Below are positions 32,261 to 39,707 of a stretch of DNA of 44,210 bases, piece after piece. Both the position numbers and the translations under genes were made by a program. Within the stretch, counting starts at the first letter, position 1. Every line of letters begins with the position of its first letter. Origin of the DNA: Chitinivibrionia bacterium (lineage in GTDB: Bacteria > Fibrobacterota > Chitinivibrionia > Chitinivibrionales > Chitinivibrionaceae); the NCBI GenBank assembly GCA_009779925.1, contig WRAZ01000015.1, positions 1-44,210 of the forward strand, in the 5' to 3' direction. Under the pieces are notes generated by a model. It ran no database searches. It was not told where the DNA came from and worked only from the letters and a program-made list of their open reading frames with translations.

Positions 32261-32539
32261 CTATTTTTGTTCTGTTTCTAAAAAACCATTCCAGTACAAA
32301 TCTTCAGGGTCTATGTCTATTTTTTCGTTCCAGCAAACAGTGTCAAGGTTTGTTGTTGCTTGAGCAAAAAATGTTTTGTCTTTTAGCGGAGCAAACATTT
32401 TATACTGCAAGTATGGCTTTACGTCAAACTTTTTTACTTCGCTGTTCGAGAATAAAACACGCAAAACATAATCATCAAGCGCCTCAACTTTTATGGGCGT
32501 TATGACTTCTTTTGAATTTTTATAATAAAGCGAATGCAT
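32261..32539 (-). CDS. DUF2442 protein
   Basis: 92 residues. VEALDDYVLRVLFSNSEVKKFDVKPYL and CWNEKIDIDPEDLYWNG are the DUF2442 pattern. The family typically lies after DUF4160, as here (7-base gap), and is regarded as a possible toxin-antitoxin-like or regulatory pair. Function not established. Confidence 0.85.
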   Translation of the reverse strand: MHSLYYKNSKEVITPIKVEALDDYVLRVLFSNSEVKKFDVKPYLQYKMFAPLKDKTFFAQATTNLDTVCWNEKIDIDPEDLYWNGFLETEQK

Positions 32540-32546
32540 ATATTGC

Positions 32547-32807
32547 TCATTTCAATGGTTCTATTTTGAACGGCTCTTCGCCTTCCATTGCTAAAGCCCA
32601 GTCGGTGAGCAAACTTTCGCGGCGCAGTTCTGCCCAAACTTTTATGTATCTTGCTTGCTTCGGCGGAAATTTTCCTTCGATTATTTTTCCGTTAAAGTCA
32701 AACTTTGCTTTATATTCTGCGTATCTCGCGTGGAAATGCGGCGGATTATGCTCGTTTCCTTTATACATAGTTATAAAGATCCCATAAAAATCCGAAATTA
32801 TTGGCAT
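32547..32807 (-). CDS. DUF4160 protein
   Basis: 86 residues from ATG 32807 (GGAGAAAAA upstream). MPIISDFYGIFITMYKGNEH with PPHFHARYAEYKAKFDFNG is the DUF4160 pattern, including the conserved HFHARY. Upstream partner of the DUF2442 gene. Its promoter (TATATTTATAAT near 32822-32836) lies in repeat R2. Confidence 0.87.
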   Translation of the reverse strand: MPIISDFYGIFITMYKGNEHNPPHFHARYAEYKAKFDFNGKIIEGKFPPKQARYIKVWAELRRESLLTDWALAMEGEEPFKIEPLK

Positions 32808-32820
32808 TTTTTCTCCTTTT

Positions 32821-33021
32821 TTATTATAAATATACATTCCGCACAAACAAAAAAAGCGGATATTAAAAAAGCAAAGCCATTTTTACTTCGTTTCTATCCG
32901 CTTTCCTCTATTTTCTCTTCTCCACACAGGTTTTCCAAGCAAAATTTCAAGCGCTTTCTTTATGTAGAATATACGGAAATGGGTGCGACAGGTGGCGACG
33001 GGAGCGGAAGGGAAATAAGAT
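32821..33021 (-). repeat. 200-bp repeat R2
   Basis: Same content as R1 with a few base changes; the frame end here reads VWRRENRGKRIETK. Supplies the promoter of the DUF4160 gene. From 33022 to 33107 only a TAGTATTTTCTCGG promoter box (about 33077) is seen. Confidence 0.75.
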
Positions 33022-33107
33022 AAGGCAAATCTTTTTTCCGTATTTTATTTTATTTCTTCTTCGCATCGTGCGATTATAGTATTTTCTCGGAAAAAAAGGA
33101 CGATTAA

Positions 33108-33623
33108 ATGACAAAAAACGAAAATACAAACAGAGACATTGCAAAAGCAAAACAAAAACTTAAAGAATTGCAAGGAAAAACGCTTGTATCAAAAGATGGA
33201 ATAGAAGCTATAATTTCAAGTAAAACTCTGGGCAAAATGGTGTATGGCTTAGAAAATACACTTAAAAACGGCTTCTCTGCCGAAGAACACTTTGATGTCG
33301 TATCTAAAATTGACGAAATATTTCCAAATGCCGTAAAAGTGTTAGAGCATAATAGTCGCAAAGAGGGCGACAGCGCAAAAATAATAAGGTTATGTGCACC
33401 GATAAGTAAGAATTACTGCGCCGTTGTTTATATTACGGCAAGAGAATTTATAGATTTAAGAGAACAAAAATGTAGAATGCACGCTATAGAACTTGTTAAA
33501 ATAGAGAGATTAGGAGAAACAATAGAGGCAGCCGCCAATTCAACTAACTACCCGTCTCCTACTCTCTACCCTAATAATATAATATATTTACAAGAAAAAG
33601 TCAAGGGGGAAGCCGAAATTTAA
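33108..33623 (+). CDS. LPD3-like polyvalent-protein-associated domain protein
   Basis: 171 residues, no TM. GFSAEEHFDVVSKIDEIFPNA, then IIRLCAPISKNYCAVVYITAREF and HAIELVKIE resemble the LPD3 domain found in large phage and conjugative-element proteins. If so it is a detached domain of mobile-element origin. Assignment rests on pattern only. AAAAAGGACG site before the ATG. Confidence 0.55.
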   Translation: MTKNENTNRDIAKAKQKLKELQGKTLVSKDGIEAIISSKTLGKMVYGLENTLKNGFSAEEHFDVVSKIDEIFPNAVKVLEHNSRKEGDSAKIIRLCAPISKNYCAVVYITAREFIDLREQKCRMHAIELVKIERLGETIEAAANSTNYPSPTLYPNNIIYLQEKVKGEAEI

Positions 33624-33638
33624 CAATTTTTCTTAATT

Positions 33639-33686
33639 TCCTCTTCTCCACACAGGTTTTCCAAGCAAAATTTCAAGCGTTTTCTT
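33639..33686 (-). repeat. Partial third copy (R3) of the gene-end repeat
   Basis: Repeats about 45 bases of R1/R2. On the reverse strand it again reads LEILLGKPVWRR followed by GN and a stop. Confidence 0.65.
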
Positions 33687-33728
33687 GAAAAAATGCAGAA
33701 TTATCAATACTTTAAGAAACTTGAGTAA

Positions 33729-33750
33729 GGCGATAGAAAAAACTATCGCC
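33729..33750 (-). terminator. Hairpin after the 51-residue gene
   Basis: GGCGATAG (33729-33736) and CTATCGCC (33743-33750), loop of six A (T on the reverse strand). No T-run follows; lies between convergent genes. Confidence 0.5.
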
Positions 33751-33768
33751 CCGAATACTAAAACAAGC

Positions 33769-33924
33769 CTACACTTTCACAACAGCTACAATTTTTTTGA
33801 AGCTCGAACTGTTTGCAAGTTTTGCTTTGGCTTTTTCTTTTGCTTCGCCTGCTGTGGTAGCGGAAACATTGGTATGAAATTTTGCGCCTGTTTTGGTTTC
33901 GTATATCGCTCTGAAATTTGCCAT
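33769..33924 (-). CDS. 51-residue small soluble protein
   Basis: ATG 33924 with a perfect AAAGGAGG 6 bases upstream. Sequence begins MANFRAIYETKTGAKFHTNV and continues alanine- and lysine-rich, ending VVKV. Short beta strand-turn-helix pattern like small phage or double-stranded-RNA-binding-like proteins, but no family is certain. It follows the 431-residue membrane gene by 35 bases. Confidence 0.7.
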   Translation of the reverse strand: MANFRAIYETKTGAKFHTNVSATTAGEAKEKAKAKLANSSSFKKIVAVVKV

Positions 33925-33959
33925 ATTATCCTCCTTTCTTTTGAAAGCGTTTCACCAGA

Positions 33960-35255
33960 TTATACTTTCTGTAAGGCTTTTTTACCTTTTTGAATTATAC
34001 CGAGATTATTGTATCTGTCGTTTCGCACCGAAACATAACGGTCTATTATCGCTTTGTCATCTTTAAGTTGCTTATTGCTCATTTCTGCGATTCCGTCCGC
34101 ACTGCCGCCTATACCTATTTTTGAGATAATCTTATCGTAATAACCCTCAAAGTTTTTCTGATAACGTTCATATGCAAATTTTGCTTTGCCGTATAAACGT
34201 TTTTCATTGTTTATTCCGATAAAATTGCCGATAAAGGTTAAGACAAGTCCCACAAGCCAAAGACCCGCCGCTATTTGTAAGCCCATTCCGAAATTACCCG
34301 CTATCAAACCGGTTATAGCGCCGACCGTCACGAACCCCAAAAGAAGCGGAAGCCAAAACATAAATCCTTTCATTGTAGAGCCGACGGGTTCTTTTAGTGC
34401 AAGAATTTGCAGGTTTTTCATTTTCTGCTCAATAAGTATCGGTTTATAACGCTCGACAAGTTCCGACAAAATAATCGATTCTCCAAAAAGATTGTGATAC
34501 TTGTTAATTTTATCGACAGACAAAGCGACAAATCTCTGAAACTCAGCTTTGCTTTTTTCTAAATCCTTCTTTTTGCCCCACCAACCGATAACTTTGCTCA
34601 AAAAACTATCACTGCCTCCCGATACTGCATTTTTGAACATATTGGCGGCAACCATTTTAGCAACGCCTGTTGCCTTCAACGGAGGAATAGCCATTGATAC
34701 CGACGATTCCGCGAGCAAAACACAACCTTGTTTAAGCAGTTCTCTCCCCTCTTGCGAATTTTTATCTTCTTCGTATTTTAGTTTTGCTTCCATAAAAAAG
34801 ACAATATTATTCGCCATAATTGAAGCACGCGTTTGTATGTCTTCTTTTTGTTCTTCGTTCGCCGCAAACTTTACGGCTCTATTAAGTTGCGCAATCATCG
34901 TATCAAACGGACTTGACGCCATTTCGGGAGAATTCAGCACTTTTATTACCTGCAGTTGCGCCTCAATGGAGTGAGTTAGCACTTCGTCCGCGTTTTCGGA
35001 ATTTTGAATTTTTGTAAGCAGATTTTCCAAACTGTCAATACTTACAATATTCGCGATTTCATCTTCCGACACGACAGACCGCACATCATCATAAACCTCG
35101 ATCTGCTCCACAGCCCCGCCCGCATTCAGCAAGCCTATTTTTTCGTTTGCGACCTGCTTTGTCTTATTAACGGCAAAGTCAATACCTTTTTCCACCTGCT
35201 TTGAGATTTCCTCTCCCAACTTTTGCGTGATTTTCAGGTCGTCCATTATTCCCAT
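33960..35255 (-). CDS. 431-residue membrane protein, unknown
   Basis: No signal peptide. A long helical N-terminal part (ISKQVEKGIDFAVNKTKQVANEK) is followed near residues 170-215 by a small amphipathic region, then two TM segments at about 300-325 and 332-352 (FWLPLLLGFVTVGAITGLIAG, IAAGLWLVGLVLTFIGNFIG), and a helical tail. Function not recognised; topology suggests a cytoplasmic protein anchored by a hairpin. GAAGGAGA upstream of the start. Probably in one transcript with the zinc-ribbon gene before and the 51-residue gene after. Confidence 0.75.
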   Translation of the reverse strand: MGIMDDLKITQKLGEEISKQVEKGIDFAVNKTKQVANEKIGLLNAGGAVEQIEVYDDVRSVVSEDEIANIVSIDSLENLLTKIQNSENADEVLTHSIEAQLQVIKVLNSPEMASSPFDTMIAQLNRAVKFAANEEQKEDIQTRASIMANNIVFFMEAKLKYEEDKNSQEGRELLKQGCVLLAESSVSMAIPPLKATGVAKMVAANMFKNAVSGGSDSFLSKVIGWWGKKKDLEKSKAEFQRFVALSVDKINKYHNLFGESIILSELVERYKPILIEQKMKNLQILALKEPVGSTMKGFMFWLPLLLGFVTVGAITGLIAGNFGMGLQIAAGLWLVGLVLTFIGNFIGINNEKRLYGKAKFAYERYQKNFEGYYDKIISKIGIGGSADGIAEMSNKQLKDDKAIIDRYVSVRNDRYNNLGIIQKGKKALQKV

Positions 35256-35322
35256 CTTCTCTCCTTCTCCGACTATTCAGTCGATTTTTTGTTAATTATC
35301 TTTATTATCTTCCTCAAATTCA

Positions 35323-35493
35323 TTATTTAATCTCCCTGTTTTTTACCCAGCGATGCGGGCGCCCCGCCGTTATCGCTCTCGGACACTTCCCCGACTCGGG
35401 ACGTCCTAATCTTTTGCTTCTTAATGTCGTCTTACCACAAACGGTACACATAAATTCAACCGTTATAGCAGGCGTAGCCGGAACGTGAGGCAT
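35323..35493 (-). CDS. 56-residue zinc-ribbon-like small protein
   Basis: From ATG 35493 with GGAGATTGTT upstream. FMCTVCGKTTLRSKRLGRPESGKCP gives C-x-x-C and a later Cys; only three Cys, with a His (RPHRW) as possible fourth ligand. Begins MPHVPATPAITVE. No named family. First gene after the promoter at 35748 and after a hairpin at 35549-35577. Confidence 0.65.
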   Translation of the reverse strand: MPHVPATPAITVEFMCTVCGKTTLRSKRLGRPESGKCPRAITAGRPHRWVKNREIK

Positions 35494-35548
35494 AACAATC
35501 TCCTTTGAAAATTTATTTCTTGTTTTCGGAATAATAAAGACAATATCC

Positions 35549-35577
35549 AACGCAAACGAAATAAAAATGTTTGCGTT
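35549..35577. other. 9-bp perfect hairpin in the leader of the zinc-ribbon gene
   Basis: AACGCAAAC (35549-35557) and GTTTGCGTT (35569-35577), 11-base loop, 56 bases before the start codon. T-run only on the plus side, so it would terminate plus-strand transcription or act as a leader fold for the minus-strand gene. Confidence 0.5.
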
Positions 35578-35660
35578 TTCAATAAAATATTTTTTTAGCG
35601 GTAAAAATTTATCGCGACATATTTCGCAATTACTTATATTTTTAGATACAATTCCTCTAA

Positions 35661-35705
35661 GAGAAGAGAAGAGAAGAGAAGAGAAGAGAAGAGAAGAGAA
35701 GAGAA
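35661..35705. repeat. GAGAA pentanucleotide tandem repeat, nine units
   Basis: Nine perfect GAGAA units (TTCTC on the reverse strand). It lies between the promoter at 35748-35777 and the zinc-ribbon gene at 35493, so in the transcribed leader. A perfect short tandem repeat is prone to slippage. Confidence 0.9.
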
Positions 35706-35747
35706 GCCGTTTTGCGAGTTATTCGCATTTTCTCTTAATATAGGCAT

Positions 35748-35777
35748 AAAATACGTTTTGCGCAACGTATTTGTCAA
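35748..35777 (-). promoter_or_regulatory. Promoter of the zinc-ribbon / membrane protein operon
   Basis: Reverse strand TTGACA (35777-35772), 18 bases, TATTTT (35753-35748). The transcript would include the GAGAA repeat and the hairpin at 35549. The rest of the 35494-35951 gap contains nothing further that I recognise. Confidence 0.7.
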
Positions 35778-35951
35778 GTGTTTAGAGGGGGTTTGCCCAT
35801 TTTCCAGCATTTTTTCTCCTGTTTTTTTTAGAAATCTGTTGCCGTTTTTTTGATATAAAATAATATTTGGATGGTGGTAGGTGGTGGGAAATAAAAATAA
35901 TAACAGGAATTCGTCCTTGAATAATAATTATTAATGTTTTGGGTATTTTCG

Positions 35952-36191
35952 TTACACGTAGCCGTTCAGGTAAAATTCTTCGACAATGAATTCCGCATTT
36001 TCATACCACATAAGAGTGTTTGTATTTTGCAATGTCGCGTATGTTTGTGAGTTCAAAAATGCCGAGTATGCTTCTTCAAAGGATTTTCCGCTCTTTTGGG
36101 CAATCAAAAAAACGACTTGCTCAATTTTTTTGACGACAAGAAACGAAATATCTTTTCCTTTGTAGATGTATATGTCTTTTACACACTCCAT
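35952..36191 (-). CDS. DUF3791-like protein of the broken module
   Basis: 79 residues, helical (FLVVKKIEQVVFLIAQKSGKSFEEAYSAFLNSQTYATLQN), similar in layout to the 80-residue protein at 20241. Its start overlaps the end of the damaged DUF3990 gene. Role as partner of DUF3990 is inferred. Confidence 0.7.
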   Translation of the reverse strand: MECVKDIYIYKGKDISFLVVKKIEQVVFLIAQKSGKSFEEAYSAFLNSQTYATLQNTNTLMWYENAEFIVEEFYLNGYV

Positions 36192-36327
36192 TTGCTTCTC
36201 CTTACAAGTTTTAATTTTGCAACCGCTTTTTGAGTATGAAACGAAATCTGGTCGTTTGATTTCTGTTTTTAGATTTTTCTAAAGATATAACATCAAATTC
36301 GCAATTTGAGCCGTGATGCAAAATCAT
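36179..36327 (-). pseudogene. DUF3990 toxin gene with its centre deleted
   Basis: ATG 36327 overlaps the preceding stop (ATGA). The first residues MILHHGSNCEFDVISLEKSK match the DUF3990 N-terminus (compare MKLYHGSN at 19772). In another frame the last codons read QISFHTQKAVAKLKLVRRSK and stop at 36179-36181 inside the next gene's start, as DUF3990 C-termini do. The span is 149 bases, about 330 fewer than the intact copy, and not a multiple of three. The central FGxGFY part is absent, so no active toxin is made. Confidence 0.7.
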
Positions 36328-36596
36328 TTGTCCGCTCCTTGCAGTTCGCGTTCCTTGGCTCGTTCTATCAAATCTTCCGCCAAAAACACGTCTTCATCAA
36401 AATCCTGCGTGTGTAAAACGCCGTAGTATTTGCGAAAATAATCATTTATACAGTATCTTAGGAAAAGATTAAACGCCTCGCTTTCGGAAATGCCGTGCCT
36501 TCTGGCATAACCTTCCGTAGCATAAACCATCATTAAATTCAGGTCTCGCTGAACATGATTCGCGTCGGTGGCATTTAACATTGTTTCGTTTATCAT
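36324..36596 (-). CDS. DUF3791-family protein of the broken module
   Basis: 90 residues from ATG 36596. LMMVYATEGYARRHGISESEAFNLFLRYC then YFRKYYGVLHTQDFDEDVFLAEDLI gives the DUF3791 pattern. It precedes the damaged DUF3990 gene with a 4-base overlap. Intact, as often seen for antitoxins that outlive their toxin. Confidence 0.7.
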   Translation of the reverse strand: MINETMLNATDANHVQRDLNLMMVYATEGYARRHGISESEAFNLFLRYCINDYFRKYYGVLHTQDFDEDVFLAEDLIERAKERELQGADK

Positions 36597-36721
36597 TATT
36601 TTTCCTCTCTGTTTTTTACAAAAATAATATTTGCGCAAATAAAAAAGAGACGCAAAACACCATCGCTAATGTATCCTCCTATAATATTCCCGTTAATAGA
36701 AATGAAAGATTTCAGTTTTTT

Positions 36722-39082
36722 TTATCTCTTCCTCACCAAAAACGAAGACAAATACGACAACACCAAGCCCAGCGCCACTACTTCGCCCATTGACCTCAGC
36801 GCGGGGGTGTTTACAAAAAACAGAAGTCCGAACGCCATAAACGAGGTTATGCAGGAAAGCAAGAGCGCGAGTTCGGTTTCGTTGGGGGCTTTTTTGCTTT
36901 TTGCTCGGAAAATTACGTAATCTACGCCTATTCCCAAGACAAGAAGTTGTCCGACGGCGTGCATTAAATTCTGCTCAACGCCGAAATAGCCTAAAATCGC
37001 CTGCGTTAAAATTAGGGTTAAAAACGGCGGAATTATCACGGTAATCGCTGATAAAAAGTTTGTTTTTACGCTGAAATAAATCAGCAGAAACATAAAAATT
37101 ACCGCCGCCGCAATGATTATTGTCTTCAGCATTGTTTCTCGATATTCCTGCAAAATTGCGCTGATTTCGCCAATTCGGTTAAAATAAAAAACCGTTTCTC
37201 TGTTTTCAAGCGATTTCAACCGTTCCTCATTTCTTATGTTTTCGAGCAAAATAAGCGCCGCCGATAAAGTATCGTTGCGGATAAATGTCGATGAAAAATC
37301 GCGCGATACCGAAGAAGCAAAAAATTGGTTTATGTCGAAATGCACAAAATTTTCCGTCGATAATTCATTCACTAAATTTTGCAGAACGTTCTCTTGGAAA
37401 CCGAGGTTTCTCAGATGAGCAAGCACTTCTCCGTCGTTTTTTGTTATTAATTCAAGAAGATTTTTGCGGTTTTGTTCGGCGACTTCTTCACTTATCACGT
37501 ATTGTCCGATTGAACGAAAACCGCCTATAACGCCCTCGTTTTTCAGCGAGTTAAGTTGTATTGATACCCGCGATAATTCGTTGAGCATTTCATTGTCGTT
37601 TTTGCCGACGACTACCAAAAATCTGTTTGCTTGACTGCCTTGCGTAAATCTTCTTAAAAGCGCTTCCTCGGCTTCGAGAAGCGGGGCGGGGTTTGTGAAA
37701 TTTTCAACGCCGTCGTTAAAGCGAACTTTCAAAAGTCCGGGGATTGAAACCGCCGCGACCAAAACCGCAATTAAAATTACCGCCCAAAACGGGACTTGCG
37801 GAATTGAATTTTGAGGAAGCTTTATCGGCAGTTTTTTGTTGGCGTATTTTATTTTCGGAAACAAAATTACAACGCTTAAATACGCGCCCAAAAGTCCGAA
37901 AACGCTCATAATTGCTATGTGTCTAAGCCCCGCAATCGGCGTTATAAAAAACGCGCAAAACCCTGCAATCGTTGAAATTACGCCTAATGTTATTCCGCCG
38001 AAAACGTTTTTAAGCCGCTTTTGGGGATTATCTTCGTTTTGCACTAAATAATGTAAAGAATAATCAATTACAATGCCCACAAAACACGCGCCCATAGACA
38101 ATGCAATTACATTTAATTCGGACGAAAACAGAAAAAGCGCGGCAAATGCGAAAATCAATCCGCAGAAAATCGGTATAAGTCCCGTAAAAATAACGAAGAT
38201 ATTGCGAAATATCGCCAAAAACATAACGGCGATAACCGTAAGCGAAATTACGCCTATTATCCCCGCGTCTCTTTTGCCTTCGTCAAAGCCTACTTTTACG
38301 AAGCGCGCTATGGAAACTACTGCAATTTCTGAACTTATCTCTTGTTTTATTTGTGAAATCAAGGCTTCAAGCTCGTTTTGCGCTCTCGGCGAAAAACTGT
38401 TTTCTTTAAGTATGGCGGTTATAAGGACAGCTGTTGTATCCGACGGATAAATCAGAAGTCCGCCATCCGAAATCCAAAGAGAATTTCCTCTTAATTCGAG
38501 CATTTTGTCCATAAAAAGCATTAACGGGTCGCGCACTAAATTTTCACCGTAAAAATCGGGCATAGGCGCAAAAATTCTTTGGTTGAAATTTTGGATGAAA
38601 CGTTGTGTTGACGTCCCCGTAGGGGCGGGGTTTGCCCGCCCTTGAATTGTCGCGACATTTTTTACATCGGACGTGCATATATTAGGGCGGGCAAACCCCG
38701 CCCCTACAACATCCCGCATATTATCCGATAAAAGGGTGTATCTTTGCGCAAAAAACCAATTAAAATATTCTCTTTCGGTTTCGGGGGTTGTTCCTGAAAA
38801 AATTTCGGTGAAAATTCCCGAGTTTTTTGCCGTTTCTATTACTTTTTTTGCGGAATTTACAGCGTTGTACTCGTCTTCGTCCAAAATTAAGAAAAATGCT
38901 TTTCGCGATAATTCGTCGGCGGCGTTATCTGTTAAATCCCTTATAAATTGCCTTGATTTGTCGCCGCCGATAAGCGATAAAACCGAAGAATCGACATTTA
39001 CGCCTTGCTCTACTCTGAAAAAAATGGAAAAAATCGCTAAAATGAGGGCGATTATGTAAATTGTTGCGTTAAGGTGTTTCAA
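36722..39082 (-). CDS. MMPL/RND-type lipid exporter
   Basis: 786 residues with about 12 TM segments in two six-helix halves, each led by a large extracytoplasmic loop. Motifs ALSMGACFVGIVIDYSLHYL and GQLLVLGIGVDYVIF fit MMPL proteins; the acidic residue in GIVIDY and GIGVDY corresponds to the proton path. With LolA directly upstream it probably moves lipid or glycolipid across the inner membrane. Residues about 125-158 (VVGAGFARPN ... GRANPAPTG) are encoded by an inverted palindrome pair in the first loop. Confidence 0.88.
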   Translation of the reverse strand: MKHLNATIYIIALILAIFSIFFRVEQGVNVDSSVLSLIGGDKSRQFIRDLTDNAADELSRKAFFLILDEDEYNAVNSAKKVIETAKNSGIFTEIFSGTTPETEREYFNWFFAQRYTLLSDNMRDVVGAGFARPNICTSDVKNVATIQGRANPAPTGTSTQRFIQNFNQRIFAPMPDFYGENLVRDPLMLFMDKMLELRGNSLWISDGGLLIYPSDTTAVLITAILKENSFSPRAQNELEALISQIKQEISSEIAVVSIARFVKVGFDEGKRDAGIIGVISLTVIAVMFLAIFRNIFVIFTGLIPIFCGLIFAFAALFLFSSELNVIALSMGACFVGIVIDYSLHYLVQNEDNPQKRLKNVFGGITLGVISTIAGFCAFFITPIAGLRHIAIMSVFGLLGAYLSVVILFPKIKYANKKLPIKLPQNSIPQVPFWAVILIAVLVAAVSIPGLLKVRFNDGVENFTNPAPLLEAEEALLRRFTQGSQANRFLVVVGKNDNEMLNELSRVSIQLNSLKNEGVIGGFRSIGQYVISEEVAEQNRKNLLELITKNDGEVLAHLRNLGFQENVLQNLVNELSTENFVHFDINQFFASSVSRDFSSTFIRNDTLSAALILLENIRNEERLKSLENRETVFYFNRIGEISAILQEYRETMLKTIIIAAAVIFMFLLIYFSVKTNFLSAITVIIPPFLTLILTQAILGYFGVEQNLMHAVGQLLVLGIGVDYVIFRAKSKKAPNETELALLLSCITSFMAFGLLFFVNTPALRSMGEVVALGLVLSYLSSFLVRKR
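38619..38707. repeat. Inverted pair of GTAGGGGC elements inside the MMPL gene
   Basis: 23 bases at 38619-38641 pair perfectly with 38685-38707, enclosing about 43 bases. In frame, encoding VGAGFARP and GRANPAPT. Confidence 0.85.
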
Positions 39083-39707
39083 AAAGCGCCTCTTCTTCGC
39101 TCGTTAAAAATTGCGCGGTCGGTCTTTGCGGAGTAATGGTGATTTCTACTGTGCTGTTGTCGGGAGAAATTATGGCGACGTCCAAATGTCTGTAATCGTG
39201 CGCGCCCGCTATTATTATTTGCCTTAAACGGCTTCGGATTACGGCGCTTCTCGGATTTAATACTAATCGCCAGCCGTTTTGGCTTTCCGAAAGTTCTATG
39301 TCAAACCGTCTTTGCAGGGTCGAAAAATCTCCCGTAAAAAGCGGGGCGAGCATTGCTTGTTGCGGGCGCGATAAATTGTCGTCGTTAAAAAGAATAACTT
39401 CTTTAAACATCGGCGGCGGCTCTACCGAAAACCAAACTACGCCTTTGTCCCTTACCACCCAAAGCCGCCCTTCGGATACAAGCGGAGCAGGAAGAGCCGC
39501 CACTTGTCTTGTTTGGATAAAATCGGCGCGAACAATACTGTCGTGCAACATAAGAGAATGCAATCGCTCCAAATCGCTCTGATTTTGAGCGAAAGACGAT
39601 ATAAAAAAGAAAAATAAACAAAAAATCAAAAACATAATGTAGGGGCGGGTTTTAAACCCGCCCTTACGCATAAAAAACAATGATTTTCTGTTCAACCGCG
39701 TCGTCAT
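39069..39707 (-). CDS. LolA-family outer-membrane lipoprotein carrier-like protein
   Basis: 212 residues. After residue 24 comes a hydrophobic signal segment (MFLIFCLFFFFISSFA), then a LolA-like fold (IVRADFIQTRQVAALPAPLVSEGRLWVVRDKGVVWFSVEPP). The start ATG 39707 overlaps the guaB stop (ATGA), so translation is coupled. Residues 13-24 (MRKGGFKTRPYI) come from a palindrome at 39639-39667 between the start codon and the signal peptide; translation could also begin at the inner ATG but it has no ribosome site. Role: probably lipid or lipoprotein transfer with the MMPL exporter. Confidence 0.82.
   Translation of the reverse strand: MTTRLNRKSLFFMRKGGFKTRPYIMFLIFCLFFFFISSFAQNQSDLERLHSLMLHDSIVRADFIQTRQVAALPAPLVSEGRLWVVRDKGVVWFSVEPPPMFKEVILFNDDNLSRPQQAMLAPLFTGDFSTLQRRFDIELSESQNGWRLVLNPRSAVIRSRLRQIIIAGAHDYRHLDVAIISPDNSTVEITITPQRPTAQFLTSEEEALFETP
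39639..39667. repeat. GTAGGGGC palindrome at the start of the LolA gene
   Basis: GTAGGGGCGGGTTT and AAACCCGCCCTTAC form an imperfect hairpin; in frame, encoding GGFKTRPY. Confidence 0.8.

Noticed and set aside
32021-33021. Insertion sequence between R1 and R2
   Set aside because: The repeats are direct, and the genes between are DUF2442/DUF4160, not a transposase; no terminal inverted repeats or target duplication seen.
35661-35705. CRISPR-like array
   Set aside because: Units are five bases without spacers; it is a simple tandem repeat.
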